Origin: DAOTXN01 sp034435435
GTDB lineage: Bacteria > Chloroflexota > Anaerolineae > S140-20
Assembly: GCA_034435435.1 (NCBI GenBank)
Contig: DAOTXN010000148.1
Coordinates: 1-64,000, forward strand
Length of the DNA: 64,000 nt
Direction: 5' to 3'
The notes under the pieces are model-generated. The model saw only the letters and a list, made by a program, of their open reading frames with translations. It did no database searches and was not told the DNA's origin. The position numbers and the translations under genes are program-made. Below are positions 43,460 through 51,240 of this stretch, one piece after another. How positions within the stretch are numbered: the first letter of the stretch is position 1; each line of letters begins with the position of its first letter.

Positions 43460-44402
43460 GGTTTTCCAACACCGCTGCAGCGTTGCGCTGCAAACCCTGC
43501 AATTTGGCCCGTTTGACGGGACTGCCCTGGAAGCGACGGCGGAAGGTTTCGTCGTCCATTTCCAGCAGCTCGCTCAATCCAGGTCTGGGCAAAGCGGGGC
43601 GGGGTTGGAAAGCGGGTTCATCCGTCGGGTGGGCAAAGCGGTTCCACGGGCATACCTCCTGGCACACGTCGCAGCCGAACACCCAATCGCCGACCAACAG
43701 GCGCAGGTCGGCCGGAAACTCGGCCCCGCGATACTCGATGGTCAGGTAGGAGATGCAGCGCGAGGCATCCAGCGTGCGATCAGGCAGGATGCAGGCGGTA
43801 GGACAAGCCTGGATGCAGAGCGTACACGCGCCGCAGTGATCGGCGGTGAAGGATGGGTCGTAGTCCAATTCCAGGTCGAGCAGCAGCTCACCCAGCAACA
43901 GCCAGGAACCGAGCTGCGGGTTTATGAGCATGGTATTTTTGCCGAACCAGCCCAAGCCGGCCCGTACGGCCAGCTCGCGCTCCAATAATGGGCCGGTGTC
44001 CACGTAGCGCCGATGAGCCACCGCATGCCCGACCTGGCTCTCGATCCAGGCCGCCAGCTCGTCCAATCGCGCTCCCATCAGATCGTGATAGTCGTCGCCC
44101 CAGGCGTAGCGGGCCACCCGCCCGCGCAGGCCATCGGCGAGCGACTTGGTCTCGCCCTGGTAGTAATTCAACGCCACGACGACGACCGAGCGCGCCTCCG
44201 GTAGAACCCGGCGCGGGTCGCGGCGTTTGGCGATGGCATCGGGGCGAGACAGGTAGGCCATTTCACCTGCATAGCCTTGCGCCAGCCACTCTTCGTAATA
44301 GTCGCCATAGTCGCTGGCGGCGAGCGGCGTCACACCTACCAGATCAAAGCCAAGCTTACAAGCCTGCGCCTTGATGCGTCGGGTCAGTTCCCCTCTTTCC
44401 AC
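43440..44402 (-). CDS. queG: Epoxyqueuosine reductase
   Basis: A 320 aa cobalamin- and iron-sulfur-dependent enzyme performing the last step of queuosine tRNA modification. Features are RRYVDTGPLLERELAVRAGLGWFGKNTMLI and two 4Fe-4S motifs, CGACTLCIQACPTACI and CDVCQEVCPWN. The start is taken as GTG 44402: it lies 7 nt after a TATACT -10 with a TTGACT -35 at 17 nt, so the message is probably leaderless. An open frame continues to 45110 but runs antisense over the DUF1385 gene and is not coding. Confidence 0.93.
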   Translation of the reverse strand: MERGELTRRIKAQACKLGFDLVGVTPLAASDYGDYYEEWLAQGYAGEMAYLSRPDAIAKRRDPRRVLPEARSVVVVALNYYQGETKSLADGLRGRVARYAWGDDYHDLMGARLDELAAWIESQVGHAVAHRRYVDTGPLLERELAVRAGLGWFGKNTMLINPQLGSWLLLGELLLDLELDYDPSFTADHCGACTLCIQACPTACILPDRTLDASRCISYLTIEYRGAEFPADLRLLVGDWVFGCDVCQEVCPWNRFAHPTDEPAFQPRPALPRPGLSELLEMDDETFRRRFQGSPVKRAKLQGLQRNAAAVLENQTSKVS

Positions 44403-44409
44403 ATCGGGC

Positions 44410-44438
44410 AGTATAGTGGGTCGCGCGTCAAAAGTCAA
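44410..44438 (-). promoter_or_regulatory. Promoter of queG (leaderless)
   Basis: On the minus strand TTGACT (44433-44438), exact 17 nt spacer, TATACT (44410-44415), then 7 nt to the GTG start. Confidence 0.75.
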
Positions 44439-44475
44439 ACGAAAACCTAAAATGCAACCATCCGCACGCGTTTTC

Positions 44476-44504
44476 TTGACAGCCTTTCCCCACCAGAGTA
44501 CAAT
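44476..44504 (+). promoter_or_regulatory. Consensus sigma70 promoter of the DUF1385 gene
   Basis: TTGACA (44476-44481), 17 nt, TACAAT (44499-44504), 27 nt before the start. Divergent from the queG promoter. Confidence 0.85.
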
Positions 44505-44531
44505 CCTCCCATCTGAAGCGGCGAGGACACA

Positions 44532-45419
44532 ATGAGCGACAAACCGTTTAATTATGGCGGACAGGCGGTGTTGGAAGGCGTGATGATGCGCGGGTCGCGG
44601 GCGCTGGCCGTGGCCGTGCGCGACCCAGAAGGCCAGATCGTCACCCACGTTGAACCAGTCAACCAGACCCTTTACAACGGGCCGATCAGCCGCATCCCGT
44701 TCGTGCGCGGGCTGACCATGCTGTGGGACGCGCTGGGGTTGGGGATGCGCAGCCTGATGTTTTCGGCCAACGTGGCTATGGGTGAAGGAGAAGAAGGCCA
44801 GGCCTTTAGCGGGCCGCTGGCCTGGGGCACGTTGATTTTCTCGCTGGCCTTTGGCATTGGACTGTTTTTTGTGCTGCCGCTGGTGATCGTGGGTTTTATT
44901 GACCGGTGGATCGCATCGAGTCTGCTCAGCAACCTGGCCGAGGGCGCGATCCGCTTGTTGTTTTTCATCGGCTACGTGTGGCTGATCGGTCTGATGCCCG
45001 ACATCCGGCGCGTGTTCGGCTATCACGGCGCAGAGCACAAGACGATCAACGCTTACGAAGCAGGGGCCGAATTGACGCCGAACGCCGTACAGCGATTCAC
45101 CACGCTGCACCCGCGTTGCGGGACGGCCTTTTTACTCTCCGTCGTAGTGATCTCGATTTTGCTGTTCTCGTTGCTGGGCCGGCCGGCGCTGTGGTTGCGC
45201 ATCGCGTCGCGTATCGCGCTCATCCCGGTCATTGCAGGCGTGGCCTACGAATACATCCGCTTCAGCGCCCGCCACCTGGACAAAGCCTGGATGCGGGCCA
45301 TCGCCGCCCCCAACCTGGCCATGCAACGCCTCACCACCCGCGAGCCGGATGGAGAGATGGTCGAGGTGGCTATCACAGCGTTTAACTGCATGATGGCCGC
45401 CGAAAAAGCAACTGTTTAG
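44532..45419 (+). CDS. DUF1385 membrane protein
   Basis: A 295 aa protein starting with the family signature NYGGQAVLEGVMMRGSRALAVAVRDPEG. Two central helices (about 95-125 and 135-160), the motif YHGAEHKTINAYEAGAELT, then LHPRCGTAFLLSVVVISILLFSL and a C-terminal amphipathic block. DUF1385 proteins are widespread in Gram-positives and Chloroflexota; relatives have been linked to metal or vitamin handling, but the function is unknown. A GAGG ribosome site precedes ATG 44532. Confidence 0.85.
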   Translation: MSDKPFNYGGQAVLEGVMMRGSRALAVAVRDPEGQIVTHVEPVNQTLYNGPISRIPFVRGLTMLWDALGLGMRSLMFSANVAMGEGEEGQAFSGPLAWGTLIFSLAFGIGLFFVLPLVIVGFIDRWIASSLLSNLAEGAIRLLFFIGYVWLIGLMPDIRRVFGYHGAEHKTINAYEAGAELTPNAVQRFTTLHPRCGTAFLLSVVVISILLFSLLGRPALWLRIASRIALIPVIAGVAYEYIRFSARHLDKAWMRAIAAPNLAMQRLTTREPDGEMVEVAITAFNCMMAAEKATV

Positions 45420-45447
45420 CCACAAGTGGATTTGAGATCAATGGACG

Positions 45448-45483
45448 CCCGGCTTGAGCCGGGGAATTCTCGCTAAAGCGAGA
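45448..45483. terminator. Double hairpin after the DUF1385 gene
   Basis: CCCGGCTTGAGCCGGG (45448-45463) and TCTCGCTAAAGCGAGA (45468-45483) are adjacent perfect hairpins between converging genes. There is no U-tract; they may be a REP-like pair or a weak terminator. Confidence 0.55.
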
Positions 45484-45525
45484 CCTCCGATCACGACCTT
45501 TGAAGTGGCGGAATAACGTGGGTTT

Positions 45526-46638
45526 TCACGGATTGGCTTGCGGCTGGACGACCTGCTGCACCCACTGGGCCATTGACGGATCCTCGGCGATGACCTCCGG
45601 TCGCAGCGTCAGTCGTTGCCACTGCTGTGTTGTTAGTTGTCCCTGTGCGTCAAAGGTCAGTCGCGCAATGCCGATCTGCCGTCCGGCGTGACCGGGCGAG
45701 GTCTGGTCGGCGTGGACGAGGAGCACTCCCCCTGCACCGAACAACGGCGAGCCATAACCATATTCCGTCCCGCCGCTAATGATCACGTCGATGCCCGGCA
45801 CGCGCTCGGCGATGTGTTGATCGACTGCCGGTCCGGCGTGAGAGAGCAAGATGATCACGTCGGCCTGAGAGGCGACCTGGGCCACAACCGTTTCGGCGGT
45901 CTGGAGCGGGTCGGCCACGGTGATTTCCCCGCTCCCACCGCCGCCGCTCAAGCCGATGATGGCGACGGTATGCCCGCCGATCTGGCGCACGATGTAGGGC
46001 GCGGCGAGCAATTTTCCGCTGGCCGACACGACGGCGTTAGCCGACAACACAGCAAATTCGGCCTCCGCTATTCTTTGACGTAGCACGTCCAGGTCTAGCG
46101 CCAGCTCTTTTGGCCCCAACGTCATCGCGTCGTAGCCCATCAGGTTCATCGCCGCGACGCTGGTTTGCCCCTGAGTTTTGCGGGCCGGGTCTCTGTCGCC
46201 CACCCAACTGTCTCCAGCGTCCAACACCAACACCCACGCACCGATGGCGCGTTCTTGCGCGATTTTAGCCGCCCGCCGGGCGACGCCTCCCAGGGGCGGC
46301 CGTCAACCACAGGGTCGCAGATAGCCCCAGGTGTCGTTGGTGTGCAGCACCGTCAGCGTCAGGTCTGATGACCGGTCTAACATGAGCGCCGAGGAGGACG
46401 TGGGTAACAGCGTCGGGGTAGACACAGGCGAGGGAACCGGCAAATGCACCCGTAGAGGTGTTGGGCTGGCTACCGCCAACGGCAAAGACCCTTGCATCAA
46501 TGGAGACGATAGCGGTGAGTATAATTCAGATGCCGCAGGGGGTTGATGCCGGGCAGTAAGGTAGAATACGCCGAGCAAGGCTATTACCAGCAACCCTGCT
46601 GCTACCCAACGCTGAAAGGTCGGTTTGGTTGCGTTCAT
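45526..46638 (-). CDS. UshA/5'-nucleotidase-like metallophosphoesterase with in-frame TGA (candidate selenoprotein)
   Basis: A single frame of 370 codons is interrupted only by TGA at 46303-46305. The N-terminus (ATG 46638) has a membrane anchor (WVAAGLLVIALLGVFYLTA) and a Ser/Pro/Thr linker. Then LTVLHTNDTWGYLRPCG, TGA, RPPLGGVARRAAKIAQERA and LVLDAGDSWVGDR run straight on, with later MGYDAMTLGPKEL and VIILLSHAG. As I recall, the divergent branch of this family has PCGC followed by LGG-ARRA, so TGA would replace a Cys. The usual metal motifs are altered (DTW for DxH, GPKE for GNHE), so hydrolysis is doubtful and a redox role is possible. Alternatives: a nonsense mutation, or a sequencing error. 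Confidence 0.6.
46267..46305 (-). promoter_or_regulatory. Candidate bacterial SECIS after in-frame TGA
   Basis: On the minus strand TGA is followed by GGCCGCCC (starting 2 nt later) pairing with GGGCGGCT, enclosing an inner TGGG/CCCG stem with loop AGGCGTCG. The loop contains GU and lies about 15-22 nt after the TGA, inside the usual window for bacterial SECIS elements. The region is very GC-rich and alternative folds exist, so this is only suggestive. Confidence 0.4.
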
Positions 46639-46708
46639 CTCTCGATTATTCCACGCTTTACAGAGACCGCCTAGTGATGCTTGTCCGCTTATCGCGTGAT
46701 CTTTGTCA

Positions 46709-46736
46709 TTGTCTACTGGCGCATTTGTGGTAAAAT
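46709..46736 (+). promoter_or_regulatory. Promoter of the LarA-like gene (leaderless)
   Basis: TTGTCT (46709-46714), 16 nt, TAAAAT (46731-46736), then only 6 nt to the GTG start at 46743. No Shine-Dalgarno is possible. Confidence 0.6.
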
Positions 46737-46742
46737 GGAATC

Positions 46743-48056
46743 GTGCTCGACGACATTCATATCCTCGACTTGCCAGCCAACTGGCGCGTAGATATCGCTG
46801 ACTCGCCGCCGATTGCGCCTTTGAGCGACCCACAGGTTGCCGTCACCACGGCTTTGTCCGCGCCGCTCCATGCGCCGCCGCTGCGCGAGATAGTCAGGCC
46901 GGGTGATCAGGTGTGCATTGCCTTCACCCCACCTGCCGCCCCTTGCCCTGAACACATCCTGGCGCCTGCCATCCTGCGTGAATTAGAGGCGGCCGGCGTG
47001 GACGATCCTGATGTTAACCTTTTGTGCGCCAGCGGTCTGCACGGGCGCACCTCTCACGACGACAAAGTGGTCCGGTTGGGCGAGGACATCGTGGAGCGCT
47101 ATCGCGTCATTGACCACGACGTGGGCGAGGTGGTTCATCTGGGCCAGTGGCAAGGCATTCCTTTGACCATCAATCGCCACGCTTTGGAAGCGGATCTGCT
47201 CATCTCCACCGGCGTGGTCGCGCCTCATCTCTATGCCGGATACTCGGGTGGCGCGGAGACGCTGGCAGTCGGTTGTGCGGGTGATGCCACTATCGAGGCC
47301 ATTCATGCGCCGCGTTTCCTTTACCACTCTTTGGTGCGACCGGGTCAGGTGCGCGGCAACCCGTTTCAAGACGTCATTCAAACGCTGGCCCAGCGGGCCG
47401 AACTGCGCTTCATTGTGAACGCCATCCTGGACCCGTCCGGGCAAATCGTAGACGTGCAGGCCGGGGACTTTTTTTACGTCCACCAATATCTCGTCTTTGC
47501 CGCCTCCAATCTGTACAACAAGCTCGTTGCTCAAGACTATGACGTGGTGATTGCCGGCATCACACCGGCTTTTGATTCCAGCCTCTATCAGGCCGTGTTA
47601 GGGCCATTGCTGGTCGGGCTGGCTCCTAATTCGGCCCTACGTCCTGGCGGCGTGATTATCTTACCGGCGCGCACCCCGGAAGCCATTGGCCAGGAAAGCA
47701 ACGCGCAGAACTTTTTCAATGCTCTGCAAGGCGTGCGCAGCGTCGAGTCGCTGATTCCCGAATTGCTGGAGCGCGGTTACCGGCCAGGTGAGGCGCGAGC
47801 TTTTCAATTGGCGCGGCTACTGGAACAACACCAGGTCATCGTCGTCGGCAGCGAATTTCCTGCCCTCGTTCGAGCGTGTCACATGCACGAAGCGCCCGAC
47901 ATGCAAGCGGCGATCGAACTGACGGAATGGCTCCTCGGCAGCGATCTGGATGTGTTGATCGTCCCCCACGCCTTGCACACGCTGCCGGTCCCGGCCACGT
48001 TTGACAGTTGGAATGAGCGCGTCGACCTGTCGATAGACCACATACGACCGTGGTAA
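46743..48056 (+). CDS. LarA-like nickel-pincer racemase family protein
   Basis: A 437 aa protein related to lactate racemase LarA, which uses a nickel-pincer nucleotide. Recognisable parts are IVRPGDQVCIAFTPPAAPCPEHILAPAILREL, LLCASGLHGRTSHDD (HGxT region), DHDVGEVVHLG and LISTGVVAPHLYAGYSGGAETLAVGCAG (the 'GYSGG' block near the cofactor site). The substrate may be another alpha-hydroxy acid, since no larBCE or lactate genes lie nearby. GTG start with a leaderless promoter. Confidence 0.85.
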   Translation: MLDDIHILDLPANWRVDIADSPPIAPLSDPQVAVTTALSAPLHAPPLREIVRPGDQVCIAFTPPAAPCPEHILAPAILRELEAAGVDDPDVNLLCASGLHGRTSHDDKVVRLGEDIVERYRVIDHDVGEVVHLGQWQGIPLTINRHALEADLLISTGVVAPHLYAGYSGGAETLAVGCAGDATIEAIHAPRFLYHSLVRPGQVRGNPFQDVIQTLAQRAELRFIVNAILDPSGQIVDVQAGDFFYVHQYLVFAASNLYNKLVAQDYDVVIAGITPAFDSSLYQAVLGPLLVGLAPNSALRPGGVIILPARTPEAIGQESNAQNFFNALQGVRSVESLIPELLERGYRPGEARAFQLARLLEQHQVIVVGSEFPALVRACHMHEAPDMQAAIELTEWLLGSDLDVLIVPHALHTLPVPATFDSWNERVDLSIDHIRPW

Positions 48057-48141
48057 ACCGGCCACACATTCGTATTTCATCTCGCTCGTAAAGTATAACA
48101 ATCTGCTCGACCGAAAAAGAGCACCTCACAAGGAGGCCAAA

Positions 48142-49794
48142 GTGACCGTAAGCACCCATCGAGAGAACTTGAATCGGGTTCTCCGCCAACATGCTAATGT
48201 TTTGAACAATCCCTCCCGCCGGAAAATGATTCAAGAAGCCATCGACCACCGCGAGGCCATTCCCTCGGCCAACGGCGCGCTGGCGACGTGGACTCCGCCC
48301 GAATCGACCGGGCGCAGCCCCAAAGACACTTATATGGTGCGCCGCCCCGCCAGCGAGGGCGACATCGACTGGGATTCGCCCAACAACATCCCGATGGCGC
48401 CTGACACCTTTGATATGCTGTTCGAGGACGCTCTAAAAGTTTTTGCGGAAAACGAGCGCCTGTACGTCACCGACCGCGTCGTTGGGGCCGATAGCAGCTA
48501 CGCCCTGCCGGTGCGCGTTGTCTCTTATTGCGCCATGACCGCCTTGTTTACCGACACGATGTTCCGCCCGCTTCCGCCCGATCTGGAGCGCAGCGTGTTC
48601 GCCGAGCGTGATTTCACTTTATTGGTAGCTCCCTATCACAAGCTGGACCGCGAGCGCTACGCTGGCCGGCTGCGCAAGCTGCCTGACGGCCAGACCTCCA
48701 ACATGGCTGTGGCGATGGATTTCGACCGGCGATTGGGCATTGTGTACGGCTCGGCCTACGCCGGCAGCGTGAAAAAGCTCATTTTTACCGTGATGAACTA
48801 TTATCTGCCTGGCGAGGGCATCTTGCCGCTGCACTGCTCGGCCAACGAAGGGCCAGACGGCGACTGCGCGCTGCTGTTGGGATTGTCGGGCACCGGCAAG
48901 ACCACTCTATCGGCCGATCCGGCCCGGGCGCTGCTGGGTGACGACGAGCACGGCTGGAGCGACAATGGCATCGCCAACTTTGAAAACGGCTGCTACGCCA
49001 AATTGATCAACCTGCGCGCCGACAAAGAGCCAGAGATCTGGCACGCGGTGTTTCACCACGCCGACTTGTTGGACCACGGAGCCATCGTCGAAAACTGCAT
49101 GATGTACCCCGACGGCCACTTTGACGTGGACGACGAGCGCCTCACCCCCAATTCGCGCGCTTCCTACCCGCTCACCTTTTTGACCAACATCAAGCCCAGC
49201 TCCAGGAGCGGCCACCCCAAAACCATTCTGTTCCTGACCGCCGACGCCAACGGCGTGCTACCGCCCGTCGCCAAATTGACGCCCGAACAGGCCATGCTGT
49301 GGTTCTTGATGGGCTACACTAGCAAGCTGGCCGGCACCGAGACCGGCATCATCGACCCGGTGTCCACCTTTTCACGCTTTTTCGGCGAGCCGTTCATGCC
49401 CCGCAACCCCGATGTGTATGCCCGCATGCTGGGGGAACGCATGCAGCGGCACGGCGCACAGGTCTATCTAATCAACACTGGCTGGAGCGGCGGACCCTTC
49501 GGCGTCGGCAAGCGTATGGACATCAACCTGACCCGCGCCATCGTCAACGCGGCCCTGGCGGGCCAACTGGCAGACGTAGAAACCGTCGCAGACCCGACTT
49601 TTCACATCTCGGTCCCCAAACATTGCCCCGGCGTGCCGGAGGAATTGCTCTTTCCCAGAAACACCTGGGCCGACCCGCGGGCCTGCGACGCTCGCGCCCA
49701 CAAGCTGGCCGGCGACTTTAGTCGGCACTTTGACAAAGCCTACGGAGGCAAAAACATCGCCCCGGCCGTCGCGGCGCAATGCCCCGGCAAGTAG
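48142..49794 (+). CDS. pckA: Phosphoenolpyruvate carboxykinase (ATP)
   Basis: A 550 aa gluconeogenic enzyme making PEP from oxaloacetate with ATP. Motifs: RVVSYCAMTALFTDTMF, the substrate-binding YAGSVKKLIFTVMNYYLP, P-loop LLGLSGTGKTTLSADPAR, metal site DDEHGWSDNGIANFENGCYAK, SYPLTFLTNI and GYTSKLAGTE. The start is GTG 48142 with AAGGAGG eight bases upstream. Together with malic enzyme it links C4 acids to C3 metabolism. Confidence 0.96.
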   Translation: MTVSTHRENLNRVLRQHANVLNNPSRRKMIQEAIDHREAIPSANGALATWTPPESTGRSPKDTYMVRRPASEGDIDWDSPNNIPMAPDTFDMLFEDALKVFAENERLYVTDRVVGADSSYALPVRVVSYCAMTALFTDTMFRPLPPDLERSVFAERDFTLLVAPYHKLDRERYAGRLRKLPDGQTSNMAVAMDFDRRLGIVYGSAYAGSVKKLIFTVMNYYLPGEGILPLHCSANEGPDGDCALLLGLSGTGKTTLSADPARALLGDDEHGWSDNGIANFENGCYAKLINLRADKEPEIWHAVFHHADLLDHGAIVENCMMYPDGHFDVDDERLTPNSRASYPLTFLTNIKPSSRSGHPKTILFLTADANGVLPPVAKLTPEQAMLWFLMGYTSKLAGTETGIIDPVSTFSRFFGEPFMPRNPDVYARMLGERMQRHGAQVYLINTGWSGGPFGVGKRMDINLTRAIVNAALAGQLADVETVADPTFHISVPKHCPGVPEELLFPRNTWADPRACDARAHKLAGDFSRHFDKAYGGKNIAPAVAAQCPGK

Positions 49795-49798
49795 TCAA

Positions 49799-49881
49799 AG
49801 GGACACTGATTTGCACAGATTAACACAGATTTTTACGGATTGAGCGGAAATCAGTGTTCATCAGTGTTTATCCGTGTCCCA
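49799..49881. repeat. CACAGATTAACACAGATT-family repeat
   Basis: A spacer palindrome whose ends are GGGACAC and GTGTCCC, with internal CAGATTAACACAGATT and ATCAGTGTTCATCAGTG blocks. Related sequence occurs at 63497-63527 and 63701-63776. Confidence 0.7.
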
Positions 49882-49900
49882 CATCCAGACCATCCAATAG

Positions 49901-51118
49901 ATGAACGTTACCTTTACGCGCCACACCGACCCATCTCCCTTGCTCATCGAAGCGCTCGACGAAGGCGCCCACGCAACGGCGTTGGCTGACGCCCAGCACG
50001 TCTTGCGGGCCGGGCAAACCGCGCCGTTGGACGCCGTCATCCACGGCGTGCGCGTGCGGCTGCACACGGATAACCCGCACTGGAAGCAATTCTGGTCGGC
50101 CAACTGGTTCGCGCCCGATCAGTGGGCCGCGCTGACGGGGCAAACGCCGCCCCGCGAGCCGCAGGTCCACGTTTATGCCATCGCTCACGAATCACAGACA
50201 GGTGCGTGGGCCGGTTACAACCAGGCGCATCAAACTGCCTTTCTGATGGGCGACGCACCTTACGGGCCGCTGCGGACGCTGGCGTTAGGGGCCGTGGGCC
50301 GGTTGTTGGCTGAAGAACAGGCCGTGCATTGGATTCCCGGTTCTCTGATACGCCAGCAAAATCGCGGCGTGCTGATACTGCCTACATCCGGCGCAGACGC
50401 CGCTGTGAGGTTGATGGAGTCGCCCGACGCCCATCTGGTGGCGTGGGATGGCGTGTTCGTGCGCTATGGCCTGGTGCGTATGGTAGACGGCGTCACGCTG
50501 TTGCCGACAGCGGTCATCGACGAAAAGGGCTGCCAGACCGCCGGCTATCGCCTGTTCCCGTGGCTAGACCAGTATGGTTACGTGGAACCCCGCGCCGACG
50601 CCCGCTGCCTGACGCTGAACGGCCAGGAGGAATATTGTTTCGCCCGCGACCTGGACCTGGGCCGGGCGCCGGAGGCCCTTGCCTTTCCGCTGGAGCAGAC
50701 CTGGTACGTACCGACGGCGCTCGTTGAGACACAGCCTCATCTGGTAGAAGCGCTGCGAGGCGCGGCGCTGGAAAACGTGCCGCCCCTCACGCCAGACGTG
50801 TTGACGCGCTATGGCGACTGGGCCAGGCAGGTCGCTCCCTCCGGCGCAGTGCGGGCGTGGGGGTTCGAGGCGACGGTCGAGGCGTTGTGCCGCCTAAGGG
50901 CCACTCCACACGCGCGGGCGATGATTGCGCCGACCTGCCTTTGGCCGGGGCGGGCCGGCGGCCACCCCTGGCAACCCCTGCAAATCGAGCACATGATGGG
51001 TGTAGACCTGGCTGCGCTGCCCGCATACCTGCTCGACGCCACGCCCTTGCCCGGCGCCGACCGGGCCGGGATGATCAACTCGCTGGCTGGTGTGCTGGCG
51101 CAAGCCGTCGGCGGTTGA
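49901..51118 (+). CDS. Unknown protein, possibly a degenerate HPr-kinase-like fold
   Basis: A 405 aa soluble protein right after pckA, about 106 nt downstream. The stretch LALGAVGRLLAEEQAVHWIPGSLIRQQNRGVLILPTSGADAAVRLM has the order of HprK-like kinases (helix, His-containing strand, GVLL.GPSGAGKST P-loop), but the P-loop Gly-Lys-Thr is replaced (GVLILPTSGADAAV). Further landmarks are AWDGVFVRYGLVRMVDG and FPLEQTWYVPTALVETQPHLVEALRGA. HprK and PEP carboxykinase share a fold, so a non-catalytic relative next to pckA is notable, but this rests on eye-level similarity only. Confidence 0.5.
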   Translation: MNVTFTRHTDPSPLLIEALDEGAHATALADAQHVLRAGQTAPLDAVIHGVRVRLHTDNPHWKQFWSANWFAPDQWAALTGQTPPREPQVHVYAIAHESQTGAWAGYNQAHQTAFLMGDAPYGPLRTLALGAVGRLLAEEQAVHWIPGSLIRQQNRGVLILPTSGADAAVRLMESPDAHLVAWDGVFVRYGLVRMVDGVTLLPTAVIDEKGCQTAGYRLFPWLDQYGYVEPRADARCLTLNGQEEYCFARDLDLGRAPEALAFPLEQTWYVPTALVETQPHLVEALRGAALENVPPLTPDVLTRYGDWARQVAPSGAVRAWGFEATVEALCRLRATPHARAMIAPTCLWPGRAGGHPWQPLQIEHMMGVDLAALPAYLLDATPLPGADRAGMINSLAGVLAQAVGG

Positions 51119-51171
51119 CATCTTTATCATCGTCACATTCACTTGTTGGAAAATCCCTCTTCACAGACGTT

Positions 51172-51200
51172 TTGCCCTATTGGGCTGTCTGTGATATGAT
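51172..51200 (+). promoter_or_regulatory. Promoter of the tandem sensor kinases
   Basis: TTGCCC (51172-51177), 17 nt, TATGAT (51195-51200), about 40 nt before the first kinase start. Confidence 0.6.
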
Positions 51201-51240
51201 GGGGGACACTTTTTCTCCGCAAGATCGGGGGGTGCAAAGG

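Noticed and set aside
44403..45110. N-terminal extension of queG to 45110
   Set aside because: It runs antisense through the DUF1385 gene and past both divergent promoters; the GTG at 44402 fits the promoter and the family length.
46237..46305. Frameshift as the reason for the split metallophosphoesterase
   Set aside because: Both halves are in the same frame; only a TGA codon separates them.
50857..51240. N-terminal extension of the first histidine kinase
   Set aside because: Overlaps the end of the 49901-51118 gene in another frame; the promoter at 51172-51200 and the ribosome site support ATG 51241.
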